NCBI GenBank assembly: GCA_945861085.1
Contig: OX244046.1
Coordinates: forward strand, 2,294,001-2,358,000
DNA: 64,000 nt
Direction of reading: 5' to 3'
DNA from: Clostridioides difficile_D
GTDB lineage: Bacteria > Bacillota > Clostridia > Peptostreptococcales > Peptostreptococcaceae
The notes under the pieces are model-generated. The model was not told where the DNA came from and did no database searches. It saw only the letters and a program-made list of their open reading frames with translations. Below are positions 42,755 through 51,917 of this stretch, in pieces. The translations under genes and the position numbers were made by a program. Within the stretch, counting starts at the first letter, position 1, and every line of letters starts with the position of its first letter.

Positions 42755-42784
42755 ATTATAATAGACTTTTCTTTATTTTTCCAA
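42755..42784 (-). promoter_or_regulatory. Promoter of the second cystine-type permease unit
   Basis: TTGGAA (42779-42784), 18-nt spacer and a perfect TATAAT (42755-42760), directly downstream of the dyad at 42784-42798. Confidence 0.65.
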
Positions 42785-42798
42785 TAGAAAAAAACTAT
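42784..42798. promoter_or_regulatory. Shared dyad operator, copy 3
   Basis: Plus strand CAATAG-AAAAAAA-CTAT: the dyad ATAG-N7-CTAT, also readable as T-N11-A as in LysR-type sites, immediately upstream of the -35 of the permease promoter. It matches the copies at 56687-56701 and 59628-59642 in the flanking CAATAG and the central A-tract. Confidence 0.6.
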
Positions 42799-42933
42799 TC
42801 TATTGATTGATTATATAGTCCTTTTTAATATTATTTTTTGATATTTAGATTACTCAATTCATTTTCTACAAAATTAAAAATTTATTTACAAAAGAGATAA
42901 TATACCTACATATGTGGTTTTACATACTAATTT

Positions 42934-43602
42934 CTAATATGCCTTTCCTATTCTTTTTTCAACTTTACTTTGTATATTACTCAATACTATAGATACTCCC
43001 CAATAAATTAGTATTGTTACCATATATATCTCAAAGTACTTAAAACTTGAAGCAGCTTCTACTTGAGCTACTCCCATTAAATCTTGTATTCCTATAGTTA
43101 GACCTAAAGAAGAACCTTTAATTATATCTAGCGTACAACTTACAATAGGAGGTACTGCAGATATGGCTGCTTGAGGTAAAATTATTTTAACCATTGACTG
43201 GTATTTACTTAATCCAAAAGCATAACACGCTTCTTGTTGTCCTTTATCAACACTCTCAATAGATGCTCGTATAATTTCTGCCATATATGCAGATGAATTT
43301 ACACCTAAACAAATTACTATTGCTAAATAAGGAGAGCAATCTTTCATAAAAGAAAATACCATTGGAAATCCAAAGTAAAAGAAAAATATTTGAATTAAAA
43401 GTGGAGTTCCTCTAAAGAATGAAATGTATACTCTAGTTATGTATTTCAAAACCTTTGATTTTGTTTGTGTAAAAAATGCAAGTATTACACCCAATAATAT
43501 TGATATAAAAAATGCAACAATAGATATTAGTATTGTTATTCCCAATGCCTTAATTAAAAATGGAAATATACTTAAACAAAATTCAAAATTAAAATTACTC
43601 AT
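42934..43602 (-). CDS. Amino-acid/cystine ABC transporter permease (first copy)
   Basis: A 222-residue permease, paralogous to the one at 42037-42699. 'FFRGTPLLIQIFFFYFG' near 58-74 and the EAA loop 'ACYAFGLSKYQSMVKIILPQAAISAVPPI' near 128-156 are the family landmarks. Its start overlaps the end of the upstream receptor gene by 8 nt, so those two are translationally coupled and form one receptor-permease pair. It is separated from the second pair by a 234-nt gap with a promoter. Confidence 0.92.
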   Translation of the reverse strand: MSNFNFEFCLSIFPFLIKALGITILISIVAFFISILLGVILAFFTQTKSKVLKYITRVYISFFRGTPLLIQIFFFYFGFPMVFSFMKDCSPYLAIVICLGVNSSAYMAEIIRASIESVDKGQQEACYAFGLSKYQSMVKIILPQAAISAVPPIVSCTLDIIKGSSLGLTIGIQDLMGVAQVEAASSFKYFEIYMVTILIYWGVSIVLSNIQSKVEKRIGKAY

Positions 43603-44398
43603 TAGTAGGCTCCTTAGTAATATCCTTTCCTAACCAAGTTTCAGATATTTTAGTCAAAGTCCCATCTTTATGCATATCTTCAATTACTTTATTTATTTTT
43701 TTTGTCCATTCTTCACCTTTTTCATTTTTTTGAAGTGCAAAAGAGCAAGAACCAAATTGAATTGGTGGTTCTACCATTTTAAGATTTAATTTTTGTTCTT
43801 TTATAGCTATTAAAGCCTCAACATCTTGTGCAACCACTGCATCTAATCTTCCCATTTCTAAATCTTGATAGTTTCCTTTAAGGGTTGCACTTGAATAATT
43901 TACTATATTTATTTCACCATTTGGATACTTTTCTTTTAGTATTTCATTTGCTACTGCTCCAGTACCCACACCTACCTTCTTACCAACTAAATCATCTATT
44001 GATTTTATACTATTATCATCTTCTCTAACAATAATATTTGTTCCACTATAATTATAAGCATCTGAAAAAGCATATTTCTTCTCTCTTTCAGGTGTTGCAG
44101 TAAGTTGGGCAGATACTACATCTGCTTTATCAGCTTCTAATAATCCAAATAATCCACTAAAATCAGTTAATACCCATTCAACTTTACAATTAGTTCGTTT
44201 AGCAAATTCATCCCAAAAATCTACTTCAAACCCTTTAAGTTTATCTTTCTCTTTAAAAGCAAAAGGGAAATATGTTCCTGATGTTGCGACTCTTATAGTT
44301 TTTTGTTCTTCTTTATTTTTATTATTTCCTGATGAACATCCTGTAATTAAAAGTGCTGATGCTAAAACAAGCATAATAATTAACTTAAGTTTTTTCAT
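43595..44398 (-). CDS. Amino-acid/cystine ABC transporter receptor lipoprotein (first copy)
   Basis: A 267-residue family 3 solute-binding protein with lipobox 'ALLITGCSSG' (Cys near 21). 'GTYFPFAFKEKDKLKGFEVDFWDEFAKRTN' (about 46-75) starts the ligand lobe; 'DLVGKKVGVGTGAVANE' and 'GRLDAVVAQDVEALIA' follow. It starts 23 nt after the metI-like gene, so transcription from the methionine-type importer runs straight into the cystine-type importer, physically joining the two sulfur amino-acid systems. Confidence 0.9.
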   Translation of the reverse strand: MKKLKLIIMLVLASALLITGCSSGNNKNKEEQKTIRVATSGTYFPFAFKEKDKLKGFEVDFWDEFAKRTNCKVEWVLTDFSGLFGLLEADKADVVSAQLTATPEREKKYAFSDAYNYSGTNIIVREDDNSIKSIDDLVGKKVGVGTGAVANEILKEKYPNGEINIVNYSSATLKGNYQDLEMGRLDAVVAQDVEALIAIKEQKLNLKMVEPPIQFGSCSFALQKNEKGEEWTKKINKVIEDMHKDGTLTKISETWLGKDITKEPTNE

Positions 44399-44421
44399 AG
44401 TTTATTCTCTCCTTTTCAATC

Positions 44422-45078
44422 TTATTTTAATTTTTTATATAATACATTTCCAACAGTTTGAATCACTTGTACCATTATAATTATTACAAATACAGTTCCA
44501 TACATTATAGTATCATTAAACGTTTGATAACCATATATCAGAGCAACTGAACCCAAACCTCCTGCTCCTAATGCACCTGCCATAGCAGAACTCCCAAGTA
44601 TTGATACTGTAGCAAGAGTTATACTTGTGCATATAGAGGGTATAGATTCTTTAAACATAATACTAAACAATATTTGAAAATTTGAAGCACCAAAAGATTT
44701 AGCTGCTTCAATCATACCTTTATCTACTTCTCTAAGATTGCTTTCAATCAACCTAGCTATAAATGGAGATGCAACTATGATAAGAGGCAACATAGCAGCT
44801 TGTTTTCCAATAGAAGTTCCTACTACAAATCTTGTAAGTGGTGTTATAGACACGGCTAATATGATAAATGGAAATGACCTGATTATATTTATTATCAAAT
44901 CTAAAATCTTATATATATATTTATTGGGTCTAAGTCCTCCACTTGAAGTTTCTACTAATATAATAGCTAATATAAATCCAATTATAGAAGATATAATAGT
45001 AGCCCATGTAACCATATAAATAGTATCAAATACTGCTGGAATTATTATTTTATTTATTACGAGACTTGGATTATCCAT
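44422..45078 (-). CDS. metI: Methionine-type ABC transporter permease MetI
   Basis: A 218-residue permease of the MetI family with five transmembrane helices. 'IINIIRSFPFIILAVSITPLTRFVVGTSIG' (near 63-92) and 'EAAKSFGASNFQILFSIMFKESIPSI' near 143-168 (the ATPase-contact loop) are typical. 'GSSAMAGALGAGGLGSVALIYGYQTFN' near 175-201 is the MetI hallmark. It overlaps the MetN gene by 8 nt, indicating coupled translation. Confidence 0.93.
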   Translation of the reverse strand: MDNPSLVINKIIIPAVFDTIYMVTWATIISSIIGFILAIILVETSSGGLRPNKYIYKILDLIINIIRSFPFIILAVSITPLTRFVVGTSIGKQAAMLPLIIVASPFIARLIESNLREVDKGMIEAAKSFGASNFQILFSIMFKESIPSICTSITLATVSILGSSAMAGALGAGGLGSVALIYGYQTFNDTIMYGTVFVIIIMVQVIQTVGNVLYKKLK

Positions 45079-46039
45079 TATTTAAGACCTCCCAAATTAT
45101 ACCTTTCCTACTTAAATATTCAATAATTATTTTGCTATCTTTAGCGTCCATATTTATAATAGAGGTACCTATAATATCATCTCTGAATTTTTCCAGTTTA
45201 GAAGATACAATCGAAAAATTCACTGGAATTTGTTTTGCCATTTCTGGAATCAATGTATTTTTAGCCTTATTATCTTTAAATAGTATTCTTATATTTACAC
45301 CTTCCTCTGGCATAACTTCAGATTGCTCACCTAAAAGCCTTTTTAAACAGTCTGGTTGATTTAAAAATAAATTTTGGACATCTCCTAATGCAGCTATCTT
45401 TCCATATTCTAATATAGCTATCCTGTTACAAATTTCTCGAATAACATCCATTTGATGAGTAACCAACACTATAGTTATATTTAGCCTTTCATTTATTTCT
45501 CTCAAAAGTGATAGTATAGATTTTGTAGTTTCTGGATCAAGTGCGGATGTAGCTTCATCACTAAGCAAAATTTTAGGTTCTAGTGATAAGGCTCTAGCTA
45601 TAGCAACTCTCTGACGTTGTCCTCCACTCAATTCTCTGGGTTTTTGATATATTTTATCCTCTATACCTACTATTTTTACAAGTTCCATTACTTTTTCTTC
45701 TATTTCATTTTTTTTATATCCCCAACATTTCATTGGAATAGCTATATTATTATATACATTTTGTCTTTCTAATAGAGAAAAATGTTGAAATATCATGCCT
45801 ATACTCTTCCTATATTTTCTAATTTTATGATATGAATGTTTTTTTATTTCACATCCATCCACTAAAATCTCACCTTTTTCATAATTCTCTAATAAATTTA
45901 TACACCTTAAAAGTGTGGATTTCCCAGCACCACTTTTCCCTATCAAACCAAATATTTCACCTTGCTCTATAGAAAGAGATATATCCTTTAACACATCTAA
46001 ACTTCCAAAAGACTTATATAATTTAGATATATTTATCAA
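45071..46039 (-). CDS. metN: Methionine-type ABC transporter ATPase MetN
   Basis: A 322-residue MetN. Walker A 'GKSGAGKSTLLRCINLLE' (34-51), signature 'LSGGQRQRVAIARAL' near 138, Walker B 'ILLSDEATSALDPETT' near 158 and 'VTHQMDVI' near 194. Residues about 240-322 form the C-terminal NIL/ACT-like domain that in E. coli MetN binds methionine and causes transinhibition. The gene is separated from metQ by 95 nt containing a strong hairpin. Confidence 0.94.
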   Translation of the reverse strand: MINISKLYKSFGSLDVLKDISLSIEQGEIFGLIGKSGAGKSTLLRCINLLENYEKGEILVDGCEIKKHSYHKIRKYRKSIGMIFQHFSLLERQNVYNNIAIPMKCWGYKKNEIEEKVMELVKIVGIEDKIYQKPRELSGGQRQRVAIARALSLEPKILLSDEATSALDPETTKSILSLLREINERLNITIVLVTHQMDVIREICNRIAILEYGKIAALGDVQNLFLNQPDCLKRLLGEQSEVMPEEGVNIRILFKDNKAKNTLIPEMAKQIPVNFSIVSSKLEKFRDDIIGTSIINMDAKDSKIIIEYLSRKGIIWEVLNNG

Positions 46040-46063
46040 ATAATCACCTCAAATTTTTTGCAT

Positions 46064-46108
46064 AGAATTAGGCTGTTTTTTACATATACACAAAAACAGC
46101 TTAATTCT
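46064..46108. other. 17-bp inverted repeat after metQ
   Basis: AGAATTAGGCTGTTTTT (46064-46080) and AAAAACAGCTTAATTCT (46092-46108), one mismatch, 11-nt loop. On the minus strand no U-run follows, so most transcripts probably continue into metN; likely a receptor-mRNA stabiliser or partial terminator. Confidence 0.7.
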
Positions 46109-46134
46109 TTTAATAGTTAAACCTAAAAATTATA

Positions 46135-46974
46135 TTATTTATCTTCTATAAGAACTGATGTAGTTCCATAATTTTTTTCTATTACATCTTTTACTTTTTG
46201 CCCTTTTAATTCTTTAGCTAAAACCTTAGCCCACTCTTGGTCTTTATTTTCACTTTTAGTAGCTAAAACTATACCATATTCTGGTCCATGTTTATCAAAA
46301 GCTAAAGCACTTTCTGGGTCTTTGTCAGATTTCATTATTTGTATTGCTCTAACTACTCCAAAATCTACATCTGGAAGTGTACTTGGAATTTTTACAGTAT
46401 CCATTTCTACAAATTCTAACTTGTGCTTATTTTCAACTACATCTAAAGGACTATAAGTTTTGACACCATCTTTTAATTTGATTAAACTTTCATCTGCTAA
46501 TAAAACTAATGCTCTTGATTTATTAGTTGCATCTGATGGTATTGCAACCTTCATATTATCTTTAATATCATTTAAACTTTTTAATTTATCTGAGTATACA
46601 CCCATTTTTGAATAATAAATAGGCTCTCCTACTGCTGATAAGTCTGTGCCTTTATCTTTATTAAATTGCTCTAAAAATGCATTATGCTGATAGAAATTGG
46701 CATCTAGGCTTCCTTCAGCAACTCCACTATTAGGACTTATTATATCTCCATCAAAAAGAGTAACTTCCATTTTATAACCATCATCTAAATAATCTTTTTG
46801 TACTGCATCTAACATTTCTTTTATAATCGGGTCAGATGTACCTACTTTGACAGTTTTTACTTCTTTTTTATTAGACTCACTTTCTTTTTTTTCACTGTTA
46901 TTTCCAGAACATGCTACTAATGATAATGCTAATATAGCTGTTAATGATAAATAAATTAATTTTTTAATTTTCAT
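46135..46974 (-). CDS. metQ: Methionine-type receptor lipoprotein MetQ
   Basis: A 279-residue NlpA/MetQ-family lipoprotein. Lipobox 'LSLVACSGNN' (Cys near 22). 'KTVKVGTSDPIIKEMLDAV' (about 40-58), 'PNSGVAEGSLDANFYQHNAFLEQFN' near 85-109 and 'VAIPSDATNKSRALVLLADESLIKLKDG' near 140-167 are family landmarks for L- or D-methionine binding. It lies only 30 nt after a URO-D-fold methyltransferase gene, with no promoter between, so uptake of a methionine-like compound is transcriptionally tied to the corrinoid system. Start ATG at 46974 follows TTGGAGGAAG. Confidence 0.92.
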   Translation of the reverse strand: MKIKKLIYLSLTAILALSLVACSGNNSEKKESESNKKEVKTVKVGTSDPIIKEMLDAVQKDYLDDGYKMEVTLFDGDIISPNSGVAEGSLDANFYQHNAFLEQFNKDKGTDLSAVGEPIYYSKMGVYSDKLKSLNDIKDNMKVAIPSDATNKSRALVLLADESLIKLKDGVKTYSPLDVVENKHKLEFVEMDTVKIPSTLPDVDFGVVRAIQIMKSDKDPESALAFDKHGPEYGIVLATKSENKDQEWAKVLAKELKGQKVKDVIEKNYGTTSVLIEDK

Positions 46975-47004
46975 GACTTCCTCCAATGATATTTTTATTA
47001 ATTT

Positions 47005-48081
47005 TTAAAACGTACATAATTTGCCTTTTACAGCATTTTTACTGTACATTCTAGCAGCATTCATAAATGCATGTATGTTTTCAATAGGAGTTCCTACTGG
47101 AATTTGACATCCAGGAGATAATGTAAACCCACATGGATTGTCACTTCCTTTTAAAATACACTCCTTTACTGATTCCATTACATCATTAATCCTTCCATTT
47201 CTCATAATTTCTACTGGTGGTACATTTCCAGAGATACCCATACTATTTCCAATCGCTTTTTTAACCTCTTCTAAATCCTCACAATTGTCAACACTAAATG
47301 CAGAAAGACCTACATCAACTAAATCCTGCCATCTATCTTTAGTCTTTCCACATATATGTATAGATGGTGCTGAACCTGTAATTTCCTTAACCCCTAGTAC
47401 AAATTCTTCTAAATATGGTTTTACAAATTCTTTAAACTGCGTTAAGCTTATTAGATTAGATGAAGCTACTGGTTCGGCTAAACTTACATTTGACCCACAT
47501 TCTTTGTAAACCACTTCTGTGTATCTTAGCATGCATTTTACGGTATATTTTAAAAGTTTATGTAAATTTTCCTTATTTTTAACAGTATCTTTTAGTATAT
47601 TCTCAGCCCCTCTTATAGCTACAACATTACTTATTGGCCCTGCTAAACTTGAACCTATAAATCTTTCATTTGAAAATTCATCTGTTAATACTTTTAATGC
47701 TTCTATAATAGCTGGCATTCTCCCATCTTTATAAGGGTCTATTATATCCAAAGAATCAAGCATTGAATAATCTTTGAGTACAGGCTCAACTACAAAAGAG
47801 ACTGAATCCTTAGGGTATTTTAACTTAGAACCAAGAGCTTCTCCTATTCCTCTAAGACCTAAACCAACCCCCATAGAGTCTACATTAAAATCTCTTGCCA
47901 AATTTCGTTCCATTTCAATCATCATTTCTGAAGAATAATAATAATCACTTATATTTAATCCATACATAACAGGTGCTGTTTCAGATAAAGAAAATGAACA
48001 TGGTAGTCTATCAACTTCTTTCCCTGATTTGTATAAAATTGCCCTTTCTTTAGGTGTTAATTCGTCTTTTAATATTTTCAT
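47005..48081 (-). CDS. URO-D-fold corrinoid-linked methyltransferase (MtaA/MtbA-like), copy 4
   Basis: A 358-residue protein of the uroporphyrinogen decarboxylase superfamily. It has the zinc-thiolate signature of methylcorrinoid methyltransferases rather than of heme enzymes: 'SIHICGKTKDRW' (His-x-Cys, near 235) and a distant Cys in 'LSPGCQIPVGTP' near 325. The N-terminal Arg-rich porphyrin-binding sequence of HemE is absent, and the neighbours are a corrinoid protein and its activator. It would move a methyl group between the corrinoid and a thiol or from a methylated substrate. The last gene before metQ (30-nt gap). ATG at 48081 follows TTGGGGCG. Confidence 0.82.
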   Translation of the reverse strand: MKILKDELTPKERAILYKSGKEVDRLPCSFSLSETAPVMYGLNISDYYYSSEMMIEMERNLARDFNVDSMGVGLGLRGIGEALGSKLKYPKDSVSFVVEPVLKDYSMLDSLDIIDPYKDGRMPAIIEALKVLTDEFSNERFIGSSLAGPISNVVAIRGAENILKDTVKNKENLHKLLKYTVKCMLRYTEVVYKECGSNVSLAEPVASSNLISLTQFKEFVKPYLEEFVLGVKEITGSAPSIHICGKTKDRWQDLVDVGLSAFSVDNCEDLEEVKKAIGNSMGISGNVPPVEIMRNGRINDVMESVKECILKGSDNPCGFTLSPGCQIPVGTPIENIHAFMNAARMYSKNAVKGKLCTF

Positions 48082-48131
48082 CTCAATACGCCCCAATAAT
48101 TAAATTTTATATTACTTCAAAATTAAAGCAC

Positions 48132-48956
48132 TTATAATATGCTAACTATATATATCTTTTCATTAAAAATACTTTTATTGGTATTTTTAATACAATTTTG
48201 CCCAAACATTCTTCCCTTACATACATCTTCTTTTAATAAAACATCTGCATAAGTCATATCGTTGTTAAAGTTAAGTTCTTCAATCTCCATAAGCCCTAAA
48301 TTCAAAAGTGAAGTTGTTGTTCTACCACATATATGTATACTTGCTTTACCATTTATTTTCTCTTGCAGTTCTTTAAATATCTCCATAGTTATATCACTAC
48401 TTAAATTACAAAAAGTTCTTTTACCTAAAATATCCATATTCCCAGTTGGGTCAGCATAGGATATAATCTTTGCTCCTGATTCTACCCCTTTAACAGCATA
48501 CTCTACAATAAAGTTTTTTACATATTCTAGGATTTTATATAAATCATTTTTTCTATTTTTTAATGCTTTTACTATGGTTGTCAAGTCTATCAAGCTACTC
48601 AAAATAGTAATAGGACCCTCAATACTTAAAATAACATCTTCATTTTCAGATGATAATTTTTTTATTGCCTTTAGTACTTCATTAGCTTCTACTTTATCAA
48701 AATCTACTTTTTGAAGATTTAATAACTCCTCAATATCATTGTATTTATAATTTTTTACTCTTGGTGTACTCAATTCATCAATTAAAATGTTTCCCCCTAA
48801 ACTTTGTGCACACATAGTGTCACATAAGGGAAGATAACAAACTCTATTTTTTGTACTTTCTTTTAAAAGCTTTGTAGCTTTTACCATTTCATCACACTTC
48901 AAGTAAACATCTGGTATTTTTAGATTATTTTCTTTTAGAAATTTTAGTTCTTCCAT
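48132..48956 (-). CDS. Compact, divergent URO-D-fold methyltransferase, copy 3
   Basis: A 274-residue relative of its three neighbours, shorter by ~75 residues: the first helices are reduced and the C-terminus is rearranged. The zinc motif is kept ('ASIHICGRTTTSL', near 213) and a Cys remains near the end ('RMFGQNCIKN'), so it could still be an active methyltransferase. 'IEGPITILSSLIDL' and 'ISYADPTGNMDILG' match the barrel strands of the copy at 50853-51878. The start has only AGGA directly before the ATG, a poor spacing, so a different start or low expression is possible. It may be a decaying or specialised paralog. Confidence 0.65.
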   Translation of the reverse strand: MEELKFLKENNLKIPDVYLKCDEMVKATKLLKESTKNRVCYLPLCDTMCAQSLGGNILIDELSTPRVKNYKYNDIEELLNLQKVDFDKVEANEVLKAIKKLSSENEDVILSIEGPITILSSLIDLTTIVKALKNRKNDLYKILEYVKNFIVEYAVKGVESGAKIISYADPTGNMDILGKRTFCNLSSDITMEIFKELQEKINGKASIHICGRTTTSLLNLGLMEIEELNFNNDMTYADVLLKEDVCKGRMFGQNCIKNTNKSIFNEKIYIVSIL

Positions 48957-49021
48957 TCCTGTAGTATCATATGTACATTTAAAATTGTAGTTTTCTTTAA
49001 TTTTAACTCACCTCTACCTAC

Positions 49022-50833
49022 TTATTTACTCAACTTACTTATATCAAAGCTTAAACAGTTTGCAAATAAACGCTCATAATCTTCTAACAGTGATAATTCC
49101 AAGTAATCACATGTTTTTAAAACATCATTTACCTCATCTCTTTTTGATACATCTAAAAGACATAAAATTGCACCACTTTTAGAAGAATTTCCAATATAAC
49201 TAATTTTATCTTTAAATTCTATAGGAACCATTCCCACACCAACAATACTTTCAACTTTTAAATGTGCTCCAAATTGACCTGCTATTATTACTTTATCAAT
49301 ATCTTTAGGATTTAATTTTAAATTATATAACATTGATAAAATACCAGATAAAATAGCTCCTTTTGCCAACTGAACTTGTCTAATATCATTTTGAGTAATA
49401 TATATATTATTTTTTTTAGATAATACAATACTTCTCTTTTTACCATCCTCAATCAAAAGATTTTTAAGAAAATCATTTTCATTTAAATCATCTTTTTTCT
49501 TTAGCCTTCCGCTCTTGTTAATCAAACCAACCTTATATATTTCAGATATCGCATCTAAAATACCACTTCCACAAATACCATTTGGATTTCCTACTCCTAT
49601 AATGTCTATTTGTATACCCTCATCTTTAATACTTACTCCCTCTATAGCTCCATCACCTGCACGTATTCCACAAGTTATATTCATTCCTTCTAATGCTGGC
49701 CCTGCAGCACATGAACATGCAATTAACTTTCCACAATTAGATAAAATCATTTCTCCATTAGTTCCTATGTCTATGAAAAGTACCTTTTGATTTACTTTTT
49801 TTAAATTTGCAACAATAGCACCTGAAGTAATATCAGCACCTATAAATGCAGACACACTTGGTAAGCAGTAAAGTCTTGTATAATCTGATATTTCTAAACC
49901 TACATCTGAAGCTAAAAAAGTCTTACTGTCTTTAAATATTGGTCTATATGGGTTTACTCCTAAGCTTTTAGGATTTATCCCTAAAAGTAAATGTAACATT
50001 GTAGTATTTGCAGCAATTGTTACGTCATAAACATTTTCCTTTGCTATTTTATTATTATCACACAAATAATTAAATAGATTATTTAAACATTCAACAACTA
50101 CTTTACTTAGAATTTCTGCTCCATTTTTCTCTTTTGATGCAAAATTAATTCTTGATAATACATCTAATCCATAACTTTTTTGAGGATTTATGGAAGAAGC
50201 ACTTTTAATTTCTTTACCAGTATTTAAATCTATTAATGATACAACCAGAGTAGTTGTCCCAATATCAACTGCAAATCCATATATCAAATTTCTTGTATCT
50301 CCATTTTCTATGGATATAATTTTTCCATTATATCTAGTTACTGTATAGGTTTCTCCTTCTTTTAAATTAGAAAATCTTTTTATTACATCTAAAGGCAACT
50401 CTTCTTTATCTTCTAATAATAAACTTTCCACTACATCAGTTTGTAAAAGAGATTTTTCTGAAAATACCTGGCATTCTTTTCTTACAGCAGGACTTAAATC
50501 AAATTCAGGCATATATCCTTCATCTAATACTTCTACCTTTTTTTCATCATGTAACAATTCTATATCAATATCTCTGTCCACTTGATATAAACATGCTAGT
50601 CTGATATTATCTAAAATTTCTTCCTCACTTAAAAATCTTTTATGTTCCTCTAAATTTTTATCTTTAATACCATTTAAAATTTTAATTTTACATTTTCCAC
50701 AATACCCTTTACCTGCACAAGGATTTTCAATCATTACGCCATTTTCTTTTAAAACTTCTAATAAGTTTTTTCCTGAATCAAACTTTATTTTTTTTTGTTC
50801 TCCATATCTATCATTTACAGTTAATATGTACAT
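49022..50833 (-). CDS. Corrinoid-protein reactivating ferredoxin-ATPase (RACo/RACE-like)
   Basis: About 603 residues. Residues about 1-90 are a [2Fe-2S] ferredoxin ('NPCAGKGYCGKCKIKIL', Cys-x5-Cys-x2-Cys, then Cys in 'RLACLYQ'). The rest is the ASKHA ATPase fold of the DUF4445 group: phosphate loops 'YGFAVDIGTTTLVVSLID' near 190 and 'VLFIDIGTNGEMIL' near 355, with 'CAAGPALEGMNITCGIRAGDGAIEG' after it. Such proteins use ATP to reduce oxidised Co(II) corrinoid back to active Co(I). It is the only activator here, serving the single corrinoid protein. ATG at 50833 is preferred (AGGTG upstream). Confidence 0.92.
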   Translation of the reverse strand: MYILTVNDRYGEQKKIKFDSGKNLLEVLKENGVMIENPCAGKGYCGKCKIKILNGIKDKNLEEHKRFLSEEEILDNIRLACLYQVDRDIDIELLHDEKKVEVLDEGYMPEFDLSPAVRKECQVFSEKSLLQTDVVESLLLEDKEELPLDVIKRFSNLKEGETYTVTRYNGKIISIENGDTRNLIYGFAVDIGTTTLVVSLIDLNTGKEIKSASSINPQKSYGLDVLSRINFASKEKNGAEILSKVVVECLNNLFNYLCDNNKIAKENVYDVTIAANTTMLHLLLGINPKSLGVNPYRPIFKDSKTFLASDVGLEISDYTRLYCLPSVSAFIGADITSGAIVANLKKVNQKVLFIDIGTNGEMILSNCGKLIACSCAAGPALEGMNITCGIRAGDGAIEGVSIKDEGIQIDIIGVGNPNGICGSGILDAISEIYKVGLINKSGRLKKKDDLNENDFLKNLLIEDGKKRSIVLSKKNNIYITQNDIRQVQLAKGAILSGILSMLYNLKLNPKDIDKVIIAGQFGAHLKVESIVGVGMVPIEFKDKISYIGNSSKSGAILCLLDVSKRDEVNDVLKTCDYLELSLLEDYERLFANCLSFDISKLSK

Positions 50834-50852
50834 TTTGACACCTACCATCTGC

Positions 50853-51878
50853 TTAACATTCACTTTCCCTCGTACTTAAAACCATTGATTGTATATTTTT
50901 AATTGGAGTCCTCGCCCCTATTCCACATGCTGGAGATAAAATATCCACACCATTTTTTATACATTTTCTTCCTATTTCTCCAACTTTCTCATCAGTTCCA
51001 TATTCAAGAGCAAATGTACTTACATTTCCCATAATCGCTTTATTAGGTACATTTGACACAACCTGTTTTTCATCAGTTATAGAATCAAAACTTATCCCTA
51101 AACTATGAATACTATTCAATTGAGGATATATAGTTTTTAATCTTCCACAGATATGTACAATACTTGGAACATCATTTTCTCCTTCATTTAATGAATCTAA
51201 AATTTTATTTATGTATGGTACTACAAATTCTTCAAATTTTTTAGGTCCAAGTATTTCTCCTGTAGCACTTGGGTCAGCTATAGCTATTAAATCTGCACCA
51301 GCTTCAATTTGTGCCTTTGCAAATTTAATTATGTTTTCTGTTACAAATTCTAAGAACCTATGCACATTTTCTATATCTTTTCTTAGTTCTCTATAAAATA
51401 CAGTAGGTTCTATTAAAGATGTAGCAACACTTATCGGTCCTACTACATTAGCAATAATAGGTACATCAGCATCTTTATTTTTTAAATACTTAATTGCATC
51501 TACAACAACTTTTGTTCGTCCTGTATTCACATCAAGTTCTTTTAATTTTACATAATCAGATATTGACTTCATGGGATAAAAATTCACTCTAGGTTCTGTA
51601 ACCTTAGTTCCAAAATCAACTTTAGCGCCCATTGCCTCAGCTTCTATAGTCATACAAAATGGTACCCCACAGTTTTCAAAACCATCATTTTCATATATAC
51701 CATAAGTGAGTTCTGCCATTTTAACAGCATCAAAATGTGCATCAGGCCAACTTATTCCTTTTATATCCATAATGTCTTCTACAACCATATTCATCATGCC
51801 ACCAGGACAAATACAAGGAGGTCTATCGACAGACTCCTTATTTAAAACTTTCAATAATCTTTCTTTGCAAGTATACAA
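50853..51878 (-). CDS. URO-D-fold corrinoid-linked methyltransferase, copy 2
   Basis: A 341-residue methyltransferase of the MtaA/MtbA/CmuA-like group. 'RLLKVLNKESVDRPPCICPGG' (7-27) is the family's N-terminal motif, 'VHICGRLKTIYP' (near 238) gives the His-x-Cys zinc ligands and 'ILSPACGIGARTPI' (near 315) the third Cys. 'DLIAIADPSATGEILGPKKFEEFVVPY' near 190-216 is the usual barrel strand and loop. The gene lies 39 nt after the corrinoid gene and 19 nt before the activator gene, making it the closest functional partner of the corrinoid protein. The start is a TTG with AGGATGG upstream. Confidence 0.85.
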   Translation of the reverse strand: MYTCKERLLKVLNKESVDRPPCICPGGMMNMVVEDIMDIKGISWPDAHFDAVKMAELTYGIYENDGFENCGVPFCMTIEAEAMGAKVDFGTKVTEPRVNFYPMKSISDYVKLKELDVNTGRTKVVVDAIKYLKNKDADVPIIANVVGPISVATSLIEPTVFYRELRKDIENVHRFLEFVTENIIKFAKAQIEAGADLIAIADPSATGEILGPKKFEEFVVPYINKILDSLNEGENDVPSIVHICGRLKTIYPQLNSIHSLGISFDSITDEKQVVSNVPNKAIMGNVSTFALEYGTDEKVGEIGRKCIKNGVDILSPACGIGARTPIKNIQSMVLSTRESEC

Positions 51879-51917
51879 ATTAATTTACCATCCTTTTTTA
51901 TATAATATAAATAACAT

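Noticed and set aside
46064..46108. Intrinsic terminator ending the metQ transcript
   Set aside because: No U-run follows on the minus strand, and metN and metI downstream show no good promoter, so readthrough is needed.
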